64,000 nucleotides of DNA from CAVYXA01 sp963846775 (GCA_963846775.1 CAWJXB010000006.1:2046001-2110000); one strand, 5' to 3'. Shown: positions 42,829 through 52,086, counted from the stretch's first letter. Made by a program: numbers and translations. Notes: a model not told the origin generated them from the sequence alone.

Positions 42829-42831
42829 TTC

Positions 42832-43479
42832 TTACTCCTTTACCTCGGCCGGCGCGGTCGTTTCCTCTTCCTCGGCCTCGCCGCCTTCTTCTTCGGTTAG
42901 GCCGAACAATGAAGTGACCGATTGCCGAACGCGTGAAGCCCGGCTCTGCTTCTCCAACTGCGACTGGCATTCCACCGTGAACCGAGCGAACGGGATCGCT
43001 TCCAGCCGGGCGCGCGGAATCGCTTTGCCCGACATCTCGCAAACGCCGTAAGTGCCGATCTCGATCCGCTTCAGCGCCTGATCGATTTCGTAGAGGGCGT
43101 CCTGCTCCTGCGAGAGTAAGCTGAGGGCAAAATCGCGATCATACGCGTCCGAGCCAGCATCGGCCTGATGCATCCCAAAGGCTGAAGCTTCACTTCCCTC
43201 CGCCCGTGAACGCAGCGTGTCCTGCGCCACGCCAGCCATCGAATCAACCATCGCGTCCCGGAGCTGAAGCAGTTTCTCTTTTTGCTTCTGAACAAACGGA
43301 TCAAGCCTGCGCTGTCTTTTGGGATGATTGTTGGCCGGCAGAAAAGTGGCTGGTGTCGCCTTCTCGGCCCTATGCGAGCTGCGCCCTGCTTTTTTGGCAG
43401 GAGCTTTGCGGGCCGGTTTGGCTGCCTTATGCGCCTTCGCTTTCTTTGCGGAACTGCTCTTTTTCTTGGTTTTAGCCAT
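42832..43479 (-). CDS. DksA/TraR-family protein with long basic N-terminal arm
   Basis: The 215-residue protein starts with about 60 Lys/Ala-rich residues (AKTKKKSSSAKKAKAHKAAK and onward). It then has a coiled-coil (FVQKQKEKLLQLRDAMVDSM, YDRDFALSLLSQEQDALYEIDQAL) and the DksA zinc-finger region GTYGVCEMSGKAIPRARLEAIPFARFTVECQSQ. Two of the four finger cysteines are missing (CEMS and VECQ), so zinc binding is doubtful. An acidic tail closes it. DksA-like proteins enter the polymerase secondary channel and tune rRNA and ribosomal gene transcription. Co-location with rpmG-rpsR fits that role. Confidence 0.85.
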   Translation of the reverse strand: MAKTKKKSSSAKKAKAHKAAKPARKAPAKKAGRSSHRAEKATPATFLPANNHPKRQRRLDPFVQKQKEKLLQLRDAMVDSMAGVAQDTLRSRAEGSEASAFGMHQADAGSDAYDRDFALSLLSQEQDALYEIDQALKRIEIGTYGVCEMSGKAIPRARLEAIPFARFTVECQSQLEKQSRASRVRQSVTSLFGLTEEEGGEAEEEETTAPAEVKE

Positions 43480-43616
43480 GTTGCTTGCCTTTGGTTGTAT
43501 CGTTCCTGGCCCGCGAGGGACGCTTAATTAAGAACAATTCCCCGGAGGCGCAAGCGGAAGATGGCAAAAATATTCCTGACTTTTTCTGTGGGATAACTGT
43601 CGATCCGCGAAACTAC

Positions 43617-44048
43617 TTACATCGCGTTGAGTTGTTCGACGCGACGGGCGTGTCGTCCACCCTCGAACGGCGTCTCGAGCCAAATCCGCACGATCCCGAG
43701 CGCGAGCTCTTCGGCAATGACGCGTTGGCCTAACGAAAGCACGTTGGCGTCATTGTGCTGCCGGGAGAGACGCGCCGTTTCTTCGTTCCAGCAAAGCGCG
43801 CAGCGAATCCCATGGACTTTGTTCGCGGCCATCGCTTCGCCGTTGCCCGATCCGCCAAAGACCACCCCCCGATCGCATTCCCCGCGCGCGACCGCTTCTG
43901 CCGCTGGTCGTATGAAAAGCGGGTAATCGACCGGTTCTTCGTTGAACGTGCCAAAATCCCTCACTTCGTGCCCTAACGAAATGACCAGCTCTTTGACCTT
44001 CTCCTTCAAACGAAAACCGGCATGATCGCTGCCCAGCGAAATCTTCAC
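43617..44048 (-). CDS. rpiB: Ribose-5-phosphate isomerase B
   Basis: The 143-residue protein has KISLGSDHAGFRLKE, VVFGGSGNGEAMAANKVHGIRCALCW and HNDANVLSLGQRVI. The catalytic Cys of E. coli RpiB (CGTG) is Gly here (GGSGNGE). The following Glu matches the Mycobacterium-type RpiB, where it serves as the base. It interconverts ribose-5- and ribulose-5-phosphate in the pentose phosphate pathway. The gene is alone and divergent from the serine-hydrolase gene. Confidence 0.93.
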   Translation of the reverse strand: MKISLGSDHAGFRLKEKVKELVISLGHEVRDFGTFNEEPVDYPLFIRPAAEAVARGECDRGVVFGGSGNGEAMAANKVHGIRCALCWNEETARLSRQHNDANVLSLGQRVIAEELALGIVRIWLETPFEGGRHARRVEQLNAM

Positions 44049-44112
44049 ACTGGAAGCTTAATAGCAATTGACCAGCGATTGTCGAGCAAATCGACGCGAC
44101 CTACAGTGCCAC

Positions 44113-45129
44113 ATGCTTTTCCGGGTCTTTGTTTTCCTCGCTCTGGCAGCATCGACATCGGCATTTAGCGAAATCCGCCCGGACGATTGCGCACGCGGAG
44201 CGAAGTATTTCGAGAAAACGCGCGGTGTTTCCATGCTGGTGATGCAAAATGGACGGGTCGTTTTCGAGCATTACGCTAACGGTGCGATGGAGAATGGCCG
44301 CTGGCCGATTTTTAGCGGCACGAAAAATTTCTGGGGACTTGCAGCGCTTTGCGCGGTCCGCGACGGTCTCGTTAGGCTGGACGATCGCGTGGCCGACACG
44401 ATCACGGAATGGCAAAACGATCCGCTCAAATCGCAAATAACTGTTCGCGAATTGTTGAATCAAACGAGTGGGCTGACTCAGGCGTCGTTCTTACATCGAC
44501 AATCGATTCCCGACCGCAATGCTGTTGCGATCCGATTGGCGATCCTGGCCCCGCCAGGCACGCGGTTTATTTACGGGCCAAGTCATCTCCAGATTTTTTG
44601 CGAGCTGTTGCGGCGGAAATTGCGTGGAACATCGGCAATCTCGTACCTCACACAAAACATCACCGGGCCGCTAGGCTTGGGAAGTCTGGAGTTCAAAAAG
44701 GACCAACGCGGCAATCCGTTGCCAGCGAGCGGATTTGAATTGACCGCGCGCGAATGGGCGCGGCTGGGTCAACTCGTTCTCGGTAACGGCAATTATCATG
44801 GCCGACAACTCGTGCCAGCATCACTCTTGCACGAAGCATTCGCCGGCTCGGAGGCAAATCCAACCTATGGCCTGACGTTCTGGCTGAATCGAGCGGCGCC
44901 ACGGGCGCGCGAGATCGACATGGAAAAGGAACTCGATCTTCCCTGGGAACGCGCCCACTGGATCGACACCTGTATTTGTAAAAGCGCGCCGCCAGACATG
45001 ATCGCGTGCATTGGTTCAGGCTATCAACGCTTGTTCGTCATCCCGTCGATGCGAGCGATCATCGTGCGTCTCGGCCAGGACGCGAAATTCTCCGACGCGC
45101 ATTTCTTGCGGCTGGTGCTGGGAAAATAA
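44113..45129 (+). CDS. Serine beta-lactamase-like hydrolase, exported
   Basis: The 338-residue product has a signal peptide (MLFRVFVFLALAASTSAFS), the SxxK nucleophile motif in PIFSGTKNFWGLAAL, and the class C-like middle motif as YGPSH (GTRFIYGPSHLQIF). The region LDDRVADTITEW...ITVRELLNQTSGL is typical of the beta-lactamase/esterase family PF00144. Substrate is unknown; esterase or peptidase activity is as likely as beta-lactamase. ATG 44113 starts the signal peptide although the frame is open from 44068. Confidence 0.85.
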   Translation: MLFRVFVFLALAASTSAFSEIRPDDCARGAKYFEKTRGVSMLVMQNGRVVFEHYANGAMENGRWPIFSGTKNFWGLAALCAVRDGLVRLDDRVADTITEWQNDPLKSQITVRELLNQTSGLTQASFLHRQSIPDRNAVAIRLAILAPPGTRFIYGPSHLQIFCELLRRKLRGTSAISYLTQNITGPLGLGSLEFKKDQRGNPLPASGFELTAREWARLGQLVLGNGNYHGRQLVPASLLHEAFAGSEANPTYGLTFWLNRAAPRAREIDMEKELDLPWERAHWIDTCICKSAPPDMIACIGSGYQRLFVIPSMRAIIVRLGQDAKFSDAHFLRLVLGK

Positions 45130-45199
45130 CGAAACACAGGCATGTTGCCGTGCCACGGTGTTTGACATACGCGCGCCTTTTCTAAACGATTCACGAACT

Positions 45200-45658
45200 A
45201 TGAAAAACAAGCGTCTCCTCCTCGCTCTCCTCGCCTTCGCGCTACCGAAATTCATTTGTGGCGCGCCCGCCGCGCCGAACGCGGAAACCCAGCTCACCAA
45301 GATCGAGCACGATTGGGCCGACGCTTACGTCAAACGCGATCCCTCGTTTGTCCAGCGACTCGCTGCCGATAATTTCATCTTCATTGGTCCGGACGGCAAT
45401 AGCGTTGGCAAAACAGATTACGTGAAAGGCATGACCGGCCCGACCGTGTTCACCGCGTTCGAGATCGGCGACCTGAAGGTCCGCACGGTTGGGGATGTGG
45501 CCATCGTGACCGGAACGGCAACCATCACGGCCAAGACCGGCGACAAAGATGAGAGCGGCAAATACGCGTTCACCGACGTGTTCGCGAAGAAAGCAGGCGA
45601 ATGGAAAGCCATTTCGGGTCAGGCAACGCCAGTGAAAACGCCGGAACCGGCGAAGTGA
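45200..45658 (+). CDS. Exported NTF2-like (DUF4440) protein
   Basis: The 152-residue product has a signal peptide (KNKRLLLALLAFALPKFICG) and one SnoaL/DUF4440 domain: IEHDWADAYVKRDPSFVQRL, ADNFIFIGPDG, VAIVTGTATITAK and FTDVFAKKAGEWKAIS. Such domains bind small hydrophobic ligands or act as small enzymes; no role can be assigned. It follows the serine hydrolase by about 70 bases on the same strand. Confidence 0.85.
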   Translation: MKNKRLLLALLAFALPKFICGAPAAPNAETQLTKIEHDWADAYVKRDPSFVQRLAADNFIFIGPDGNSVGKTDYVKGMTGPTVFTAFEIGDLKVRTVGDVAIVTGTATITAKTGDKDESGKYAFTDVFAKKAGEWKAISGQATPVKTPEPAK

Positions 45659-45767
45659 GAAAGTGGCTCCCTCATCCAGCGAAGTCGAAATATCCTGTGA
45701 AATCACCTGCGGACGCGGCAACGAGATTCCTCGACTCCGCTCGGAATGACGTTAACATGTCGATCTT

Positions 45768-46415
45768 ATGAACAAGTTTGCGATCGGGTGCGGTGGGTTG
45801 GTGGTAATTTTACTCTTCGCAGCTGTGGTGATCGCGCTGTTTTTTGGAGGGACGTACAACCGACTGGTGAAGCTCCAGGCGAATGTCGATCAAAGCTGGG
45901 CGCAAGTGCAAAACGTGTATCAACGTCGGGCCGATCTGATCCCAAACCTGGTCAACACCGTGCAAGGCGCGGCCAATTTCGAGAAATCGACACTCGTTGA
46001 AGTGACAAACGCGCGGGCCAGCGTCGGTCGCGTCCAGCTCGATCCAACCAAAGCGCCGACCGATGCGGCGCAGCTTGAGAAATTTCAAGCCGCCCAAGGG
46101 CAATTGAGCAATGCACTCTCGCGTTTGCTCGTGGTGGCGGAGCGCTACCCAGAGCTGCGCGCAAACCAAAATTTTTTGACGTTACAGGCGCAATTGGAAG
46201 GAACTGAGAATCGGATTTCGGTCGAGCGCGGCAATTTCAACACCGCGGTGCAGAACTACAACGTGGCGGTGCGCAGTTTTCCCACGAATTTCATTGCTGG
46301 AATGCTTGGTTTTGCGCCGCGCCCCTTCTTTACTGCGCAGCAAGGCGCGGAACGAGCTCCGGCGGTGAATTTCAATTTCGGGTCGCCCGCGCCGGCCGCG
46401 ACCGCTTCGCCGTAG
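45768..46415 (+). CDS. lemA: LemA family protein
   Basis: The 215-residue protein has one N-terminal membrane helix (LVVILLFAAVVIALFFGGTYN) and the LemA helical domain: LQANVDQSWAQVQNVYQRRADLIPNLVNTV, RLLVVAERYPELRANQNFL and ENRISVERGNFNTAVQNYNV. LemA and TPM-domain proteins are commonly encoded together, as here. The function is not settled (membrane-anchored, linked to envelope stress or repair). The start codon directly follows a copy of TGTCGATCTT. Confidence 0.93.
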   Translation: MNKFAIGCGGLVVILLFAAVVIALFFGGTYNRLVKLQANVDQSWAQVQNVYQRRADLIPNLVNTVQGAANFEKSTLVEVTNARASVGRVQLDPTKAPTDAAQLEKFQAAQGQLSNALSRLLVVAERYPELRANQNFLTLQAQLEGTENRISVERGNFNTAVQNYNVAVRSFPTNFIAGMLGFAPRPFFTAQQGAERAPAVNFNFGSPAPAATASP

Positions 46416-46417
46416 CG

Positions 46418-46522
46418 GAAATTCCAAATCCCAAGCTCCATGTGACTACGCGTCGCAGCTTGCATTTTTGGAGCTTGGAGCTTGGAACTTCCTTGGGATT
46501 TGGAGGTTGGCGTTTGGGATTT
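46418..46522. repeat. GGAGCTTGGAACTT-type repeats at the start of the TPM gene
   Basis: Direct and inverted copies of TTGGAGCTTGGA/CCAAATCCCAAGCTCCA units span the gap and the first codons of the TPM gene, encoding SLELGTSLGFGGWRLGF. Confidence 0.65.
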
Positions 46523-47293
46523 CTTCGGCGGCGACTCGTTAGCTACACGTCACTTTTGCTGTGCACCATTGCAGTAACTGCCGCACACGCTGCCGAAGTC
46601 ATTCCGCCGAAACCTCCCGGCTATTTCCAAGATAGCGCCGGGGTCGTTTCAAAAGAGGCTGCGCTGCGTTTCAATGAACATCTCGCGCAATTTGAACGGG
46701 AAACCTCCGACCAGGTCGTTGTCGCAATTTTCCCGAAGATGCAAAGCGATTCCGATATCGCCGATTACACCCAGCGCGTGGCCCAGGCGTGGGGGGTCGG
46801 CCAAAAAGAGAAGCGAAACGGCGTTGTTCTCTTCGTCTTTGTGCAAGATCGAAAGATGTTTATCCAGGTTGGTTATGGTCTCGAGGGCGCGTTGCCGGAC
46901 GCAACGGCGTTCGATATTACCGAATACAAGATCAAACCGCGGTTTCGGGCGAACGATTATGAAGGCGGATTGGCGGTCGGTATCGAGTCGATATTCGCCG
47001 CCATTCGCGGCGAGTACACTGGCAGCGGCAAGACCGATCAAGAACGCGGCAATGAAACGAAAAACGGTACGGGCTTTCTGTTTTTCATCATCTTCATTAT
47101 CGTGTTGATCGTCATCTCACGAATTATGCGCCGGCTTGGCGGATATGGTTATTCGTCGCGTCGGGGCGGCCCGATCTTTTTCCCGGTCGGGGGCAGCGGT
47201 TGGTCGTCCAGCGGCGGTGGTGGAGGTGGTTTTAGCGGCTTTAGCGGCGGTGGCGGCAGTTTTGGCGGCGGGGGAGCCGGATCGAGCTGGTAA
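46442..47293 (+). CDS. TPM-domain membrane protein (YgcG-like)
   Basis: Up to 283 residues: a signal/anchor region (VSYTSLLLCTIAVTAAHA), a TPM domain (YFQDSAGVVSKEAALRFNEH, GVGQKEKRNGVVLFVFVQDRKMFIQVGYGLEG), a C-terminal membrane span (GFLFFIIFIIVLIVISRIM) and a Gly/Ser-rich tail. TPM proteins occur with LemA. The start is unclear: GTG 46442 would include repeat-encoded residues, while an in-frame TTG about 75 bases later gives a clean signal peptide. Confidence 0.85.
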   Translation: MTTRRSLHFWSLELGTSLGFGGWRLGFLRRRLVSYTSLLLCTIAVTAAHAAEVIPPKPPGYFQDSAGVVSKEAALRFNEHLAQFERETSDQVVVAIFPKMQSDSDIADYTQRVAQAWGVGQKEKRNGVVLFVFVQDRKMFIQVGYGLEGALPDATAFDITEYKIKPRFRANDYEGGLAVGIESIFAAIRGEYTGSGKTDQERGNETKNGTGFLFFIIFIIVLIVISRIMRRLGGYGYSSRRGGPIFFPVGGSGWSSSGGGGGGFSGFSGGGGSFGGGGAGSSW

Positions 47294-47298
47294 ACGCC

Positions 47299-47736
47299 AT
47301 GCGAACGAGAGAATTTCTCAGCAAGATCGATCACGAGCGCATCGTCAACGCGATTCGCGAAGCGGAAGCGAAAACCTCCGGCGAGATTCGCGTTTTTGTT
47401 CAGCGCGGGAAATTGGAGGTCGATCCTCTTCCGGTGGCGCAGAAGAAATTTCATCGGCTCGGCATGGACAAGACGCGCGAGCGCAATGCCGTTTTAATTT
47501 TCGTCGCGCCGCGTGCGCGGAAGTTTGCCGTGATCGGGGACCAAGCGATCCACGAAAAATGCGGCGAAGGGTTCTGGCGGGGCGTGGTCGATGGGATGCG
47601 CGAGCACTTTCGCGGCGAGAAATTCACGGAAGCGCTGATCCACGGGATCGGGGAAATCGGCGCCATCCTGGCAGCGCATTTTCCGCGAACGTCGGCATCG
47701 CATAACGAGTTACGCGACGAGGTCGCTGAAGGCTAG
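47299..47736 (+). CDS. TPM-domain protein, soluble
   Basis: The 145-residue protein is a second TPM domain: KIDHERIVNAIREAEAKTSGEIRVFV, RNAVLIFVAPRARKFAVIGDQAIHEKCG and FTEALIHGIGEIGAILAAHFP. It has neither signal peptide nor membrane span, so it differs from the preceding TPM protein and may act on the cytoplasmic side. It follows by 5 bases and completes the LemA-TPM-TPM cluster. Its stop overlaps the convergent TolB/TPR gene by 4 bases. Confidence 0.88.
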   Translation: MRTREFLSKIDHERIVNAIREAEAKTSGEIRVFVQRGKLEVDPLPVAQKKFHRLGMDKTRERNAVLIFVAPRARKFAVIGDQAIHEKCGEGFWRGVVDGMREHFRGEKFTEALIHGIGEIGAILAAHFPRTSASHNELRDEVAEG

Positions 47737-49736
47737 ATTTTAGCGTATTTGTTCAGCAACGCCTGAAACCGCGGATCATTGCGAAGCGGATCCCAGGCTG
47801 GGTTGAGCTTGAGCGTGTGTACGGTCAGTTCGCTAGGCCGATTCATAAGCCCACCCAAAATTTCAATCGCGCGCCCGGCGTCGCCAACCAGAGCATGCAC
47901 TTCGGCCACTTGCTCGGTCAACTGTGGGCCTTCGAATGCGTCCTTGCTTTCCGGCCGAAGTTCCGTCGCACGCTGAGCCTCGGCCAGGGCTGCGTCTTTT
48001 TCGCCGAGCCACGCCAGGACTTTAGCATGTCCAATGTGCAAAGAGGCGTTGTCAGGGCTTTGTTTCAATTGCTCTTCACAAATACCGTTTGCTTTCAAAA
48101 ATGCCGCGCGCGCCGCTGCCTCGTTCCCCGACTGCTTTTGGGCGATCCCAATGACAAAATATTTCAACGAATGCGCCTCCGGCACTAACGAAAACACATC
48201 GTCGGACAAACCTTCTACGATCGCCAAGACATCCGCGTATTTGCGTTGAAGCAGGAGAAAATCCACCTGCGCGCCCACGAGCTTGAGCTTTTCCGCGTCG
48301 TTCCTCAGCGGCATCGATTTCGCCTTTTCCAAGGCTCGTTCTCCGACGCTCAAATCGCCCCGTTCGCTGATGGCAAGTTTGACTTTAATGTCCCAAAGTC
48401 CGAATCCGTTGGGATTGATTTGCAGGGCGCGATCGACCGTCTTGTTAGCCGCGTCGTAGTTGCGTAGCATGGCATAATTCAGGGCGAGATTTTGCAAGAT
48501 CCACGGATCTTTTGGACTCAATGTTGCGGCTTTTTCGAGATTGGCGTTCGATTCCGCCCATTTGCCTTGCCGTCGTTGAATGGCGCCGAGCGCGAGATAA
48601 CCCTCCGACTCGTTCGGTAAGCCGTGCTGCGCAATTTCAAATTCCTTCAGGGCTGCGTCGTAGTTGTTGTCTCCGTAATAATGGGAGAAGCCCATGGCCA
48701 GATGCGCTTCGGGCAAGTCGGGCTGCAATTGAAGGGCCTGTTTAGCGAGCACGCGCGCTTTCTGCCGCGGGCCAGCCGTCAGATCGAAGCTGTGGAAAAT
48801 CCAGCTTTCGAGTTGCGAATACCGCGCCAACGCGAGCGCGAAGTTCGGATCGAGTTCAATCGCGCGCGAATAGAGCTGCTCCGCCTGTTTGAGTTTGTCG
48901 ATGTCCTCCAGCCCGCTGTTAAAAAGGTTATGGGCCTGAATAAAGGCCAGATAAGCCTCGCCATTCTCAGTCGGTTTGCGTTCCATCCACTCTTTTTCCG
49001 ATTCGGACAACTTCGCCTGGAGCTGGTTTGCGATATCGTGGGCGAGCTCGGTCTGAATGGCGAAGACGTCGGTGAGATCGCGGTCGTAATCATTAGCCCA
49101 AATGTGCTTGTCCGCCGCGGCGTCGATCAATTGCACGTTGACGCGGACTTTGTTGCCAGAGCGCCGGACACTTCCTTCGAGAATGTTGGAAACACCCAGC
49201 GCCTTTCCAATTTCGCGGACGTTCTTTGCCTTGTCCTTGTATTGCATCACTGACGTGCGCGAGATCACTTTTAAATCGCCGATCTTCGACAGGTTCGTCA
49301 GAACGTCATCCTGGATACCATCCGCGAAAAAGGCGTTTTCCTTGTCGTCGCTCAGGTTTTCAAACGGCAGGACCGCGATTGATTTGTCGATCTTATGCGC
49401 CACCGCCAGTGGCAGAACGAAAAAGCCCGCCGCAGCGGATATAATTATGCCGGCGGCGGTCAGCATGATCACATTGCGACGAAGCTGCTTTCGCGGCGCC
49501 GCGGTGGGCGTTGTTTTGATTCCCTCAGGTGTGATGTCGAATGCCCAGGCCAAAATCAGCGCGACCGGAAAACCGATCAACAGCAGCGCGATCACGACAC
49601 GAACGACCGAATTTGAAATGCCGAAAACAGGAAGAACTTGGGCGAGGCCTTGCGCGAGCGCCCAGCTGGCAACCGCGTAGGCAATAGCCACCCGATAAAC
49701 TTTTCGCCGCTTCAACTCCTCGAAAAAACCGCTCAT
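47733..49736 (-). CDS. TolB-like/TPR membrane protein
   Basis: The 667-residue protein starts FFEELKRRKVYRVAIAYAVASWALAQ, a membrane-proximal module common in Verrucomicrobia and Acidobacteria, and has three hydrophobic spans before residue 120. A TolB/FlgO-like domain follows (SIAVLPFENLSDDKENAFFADGIQDD, KVISRTSVMQYKDKAKNVREIGKALGVSNILEGSVRR), then about eight TPR units (AEQLYSRAIELDPNFALALARYSQLES, AHLAMGFSHYYGDNNYDAALKEFEIA). It is usually paired with a DNA-binding or adenylate-cyclase-type N-terminus in relatives; here none is present. Confidence 0.85.
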   Translation of the reverse strand: MSGFFEELKRRKVYRVAIAYAVASWALAQGLAQVLPVFGISNSVVRVVIALLLIGFPVALILAWAFDITPEGIKTTPTAAPRKQLRRNVIMLTAAGIIISAAAGFFVLPLAVAHKIDKSIAVLPFENLSDDKENAFFADGIQDDVLTNLSKIGDLKVISRTSVMQYKDKAKNVREIGKALGVSNILEGSVRRSGNKVRVNVQLIDAAADKHIWANDYDRDLTDVFAIQTELAHDIANQLQAKLSESEKEWMERKPTENGEAYLAFIQAHNLFNSGLEDIDKLKQAEQLYSRAIELDPNFALALARYSQLESWIFHSFDLTAGPRQKARVLAKQALQLQPDLPEAHLAMGFSHYYGDNNYDAALKEFEIAQHGLPNESEGYLALGAIQRRQGKWAESNANLEKAATLSPKDPWILQNLALNYAMLRNYDAANKTVDRALQINPNGFGLWDIKVKLAISERGDLSVGERALEKAKSMPLRNDAEKLKLVGAQVDFLLLQRKYADVLAIVEGLSDDVFSLVPEAHSLKYFVIGIAQKQSGNEAAARAAFLKANGICEEQLKQSPDNASLHIGHAKVLAWLGEKDAALAEAQRATELRPESKDAFEGPQLTEQVAEVHALVGDAGRAIEILGGLMNRPSELTVHTLKLNPAWDPLRNDPRFQALLNKYAKI

Positions 49737-49806
49737 ACTCAGTTGATTCGTGTTCGCGGAACAATACTGCTACGTCAAGGATTGGACAGGGAAATGCAGA
49801 CGCCGT

Positions 49807-50739
49807 TCACTTCAGGCCGGTGGCAAACACGGTCTGAAACCGCGGGGTTTGGTTTTCGCGGGAGACGACGTTGACTTCAATGTCGCCGAAGCCGGCCTTT
49901 TCCAGCCATTGATGCAGTTGCACTTCGCTGAAACCTAACCAGTGATCGGCATACAATTCGCGGGCGCGATCGAACCTGTGGCTGAGGAGATCGAGAATGA
50001 TGAGGCGACCCCCGCGTTTGAGCATCCGATACGCCGCGGCGATAGCACGCTCGGGATGAATGGCGTGGTGTAATGCCTGGCTCAAAATGGCCAGATCGAC
50101 ACTGTTCTTCGCGACCGGCGGAGCTTCGATGTCGCCCAGGCGGTATTCGAGGTTCTTGAACCCGTGCTTGCGCGCCAAGTTCGAGCCAAACTCGACCATC
50201 TTGGGTGAGTTATCGATTGCGATTACCTTGTGCGCGTTTTTTGCGAGCAGTTGCGAGAGTGTCCCTTCGCCCGCGCCAAGATCGACAATCACTCCTGGCG
50301 GAATCAACGGAATAAGGGCGTGGGCCAACGCCTGCCAGGAACGCCCCGGCACATAACTGCGCCCAAACTTGCCGGCGAGTTCGTCGAAGTACTCGCGCGC
50401 TTTGTCCTGGCGCTTGCGCAGCACCAGTTTCAACGCGGTGCGGTCGCGCGCCGTCTCGGGCAATTCGCGCGCCAGAATGCGCGTCAGTTCCACCATCCGT
50501 CCCCGGCGCGAATCCTGTCCATTGGCGCTCGCGCCGTAATAAACGTTCTTGCCGGCCCGGCGATCGCTCACCACCCCTGCCCGCTTCAATTGCGCGAGAT
50601 GACTGGAGATGCGCGATTGTCCCATACCGAGGATTGCCTGAAGCTCGGCGACGGAGAGCTCTTCCTGTTCGAGCAGAAGCAGCAGCCGCAAGCGGGTCGG
50701 GTCGGCCAGCAATTTCAGAAAATTAATAGTTGACGCCAT
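49807..50739 (-). CDS. ArsR-type regulator fused to SAM-dependent methyltransferase (SahR-like)
   Basis: The 310-residue protein has an ArsR winged helix (LKLLADPTRLRLLLLLEQEELSVAELQAIL, GQSRISSHLAQLKRAGVV) and a class I methyltransferase domain (VIVDLGAGEGTLSQLLAK, VIAIDNSPKMVEF, LAILSQALHHAIHPERAI). It is divergent from metK-ahcY. This matches the build and context of SahR-type regulators, known in Proteobacteria to control S-adenosylmethionine-cycle genes in response to S-adenosylhomocysteine. I infer that the methyltransferase fold serves as a sensor here. A palindromic site lies in the shared promoter region. Confidence 0.85.
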   Translation of the reverse strand: MASTINFLKLLADPTRLRLLLLLEQEELSVAELQAILGMGQSRISSHLAQLKRAGVVSDRRAGKNVYYGASANGQDSRRGRMVELTRILARELPETARDRTALKLVLRKRQDKAREYFDELAGKFGRSYVPGRSWQALAHALIPLIPPGVIVDLGAGEGTLSQLLAKNAHKVIAIDNSPKMVEFGSNLARKHGFKNLEYRLGDIEAPPVAKNSVDLAILSQALHHAIHPERAIAAAYRMLKRGGRLIILDLLSHRFDRARELYADHWLGFSEVQLHQWLEKAGFGDIEVNVVSRENQTPRFQTVFATGLK

Positions 50740-50749
50740 GGCGCGCTTA

Positions 50750-50774
50750 AATCATATATCGACGTATCATGATT
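50750..50774. promoter_or_regulatory. Palindromic operator candidate between the SahR-like gene and metK
   Basis: The 25-base AT-rich segment has inverted ends AATCAT/ATGATT (50750-50755 and 50769-50774) around a partly symmetrical centre TCGACG. It is 11 bases upstream of the regulator start and about 110 bases upstream of metK. Its place and symmetry fit an ArsR-family dimer site. Confidence 0.5.
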
Positions 50775-50798
50775 GGTCAATATGTCTTGCCAACGGTT

Positions 50799-50871
50799 TC
50801 GGGTTTCAGAGTTCAGGGTTCACTAAATTCACCTTGTTCGCCTGCCTGAACCCTGAATCCTGAACCCTTAA
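50799..50871. repeat. CCTGAACCCTGAA-type repeats upstream of metK
   Basis: Units CCTGAACCCTGAATCCTGAA (50853-50872) are inverted relative to CAGAGTTCAGGGTTCA (50807-50822). They form a potential long stem just before the metK start. Confidence 0.6.
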
Positions 50872-50883
50872 CCATTTACTTCC

Positions 50884-52086
50884 ATGGCACGCCGTTACAT
50901 TTTCTCATCCGAATCAGTCGGGGAAGGTCATCCCGACAAAGTTTGCGACACGATTTCCGATGCGGTGCTCGACGCCTGTCTAGCGCAGGATCGACACAGC
51001 CGGGTGGCGTGCGAGAGCTACGCCAAGTGCAACATCGTCATCGTTGGCGGAGAAATCACTATTCCCGGTCTGCCCGAGGAAGCGCCGCTCGAAAGCGTCG
51101 TGCCGATCTCCGAGATCGTGCGCAACACCGTGCGCGAAATCGGCTACGTCCATGACGATGACGTTTTTCATGCCGACAAAATCGTGATCGAGAACATCCT
51201 GACCAAACAGTCGCCAGACATCGCCCAGGGCGTGGACGCGCGCGCAGCTGACGGCAAGGAAACGTCAGAACAAGGCGCAGGCGATCAGGGGCTAATGTTC
51301 GGGTTTGCCTGCGATGAAACACCGGAGCTGATGCCGGCTCCGATCATGTTCGCCCATCGGCTGGGACGCGAGCTGACCCGGATTCGCAAGACCGGCAAAA
51401 TCGGTTGGCTCCGGCCCGACGCGAAATCGCAGGTCTCAGTCATCTACGAAGGCTCAAAACCAATTGGCATTTCATGTGTGGTCGTTTCCACGCAGCATTC
51501 GCGTGACGTAAAGCATTCCGAGCTTCGCAGCTTTGTGATCGAAGAGATAATCAAGAAGGTTCTGCCCGCGGAAATGCTGAGCGAGCAAACGCAATTTCTC
51601 GTGAATCCGACTGGCAATTTTGTGGTCGGCGGTCCGCAAGGTGACACCGGCCTAACTGGTCGCAAAATTATCGTGGACAGCTACGGCGGAATGGGACGCC
51701 ATGGCGGCGGCGCATTTTCTGGAAAAGACCCGAGCAAAGTCGATCGCAGCGCGGCCTACATGGGCCGTTGGGTCGCGAAAAACGTTGTCGCCGCGGGTCT
51801 CGCGAAAAAATGTGAAGTCCAGTTTGCCTACGCCATCGGCCATCCGAAACCGCTCAGTGTCCACATCGACACGTTCGGCACGCATGGCGTCGATGAAGAA
51901 GCGATTGAGCGCGCAGTGCTCGGCACATTTAGCTTCAAACCGGCTGATATTGTTCAACAGCTTGATCTGCTGCGGCCGATTTACTCCAAGACGACCAATT
52001 ACGGTCACTTCGGCAAAATCGACGATCCGGCCATTACCTGGGAACGCACGGACAAGGCGGAAGCGCTGCGAAAAGCGGCGCGCTAG
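50884..52086 (+). CDS. metK: S-adenosylmethionine synthetase
   Basis: The enzyme makes SAM from methionine and ATP. The 400-residue sequence has SVGEGHPDKVCDTISDAVLD, GAGDQGLMFGFACDE, QGDTGLTGRKIIVDSYGG and the P-loop GGGAFSGKDPSKVDRSAAY. Length is normal. It is followed 83 bases later by ahcY, completing a SAM-cycle operon that faces a SahR-like regulator. Confidence 0.97.
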   Translation: MARRYIFSSESVGEGHPDKVCDTISDAVLDACLAQDRHSRVACESYAKCNIVIVGGEITIPGLPEEAPLESVVPISEIVRNTVREIGYVHDDDVFHADKIVIENILTKQSPDIAQGVDARAADGKETSEQGAGDQGLMFGFACDETPELMPAPIMFAHRLGRELTRIRKTGKIGWLRPDAKSQVSVIYEGSKPIGISCVVVSTQHSRDVKHSELRSFVIEEIIKKVLPAEMLSEQTQFLVNPTGNFVVGGPQGDTGLTGRKIIVDSYGGMGRHGGGAFSGKDPSKVDRSAAYMGRWVAKNVVAAGLAKKCEVQFAYAIGHPKPLSVHIDTFGTHGVDEEAIERAVLGTFSFKPADIVQQLDLLRPIYSKTTNYGHFGKIDDPAITWERTDKAEALRKAAR

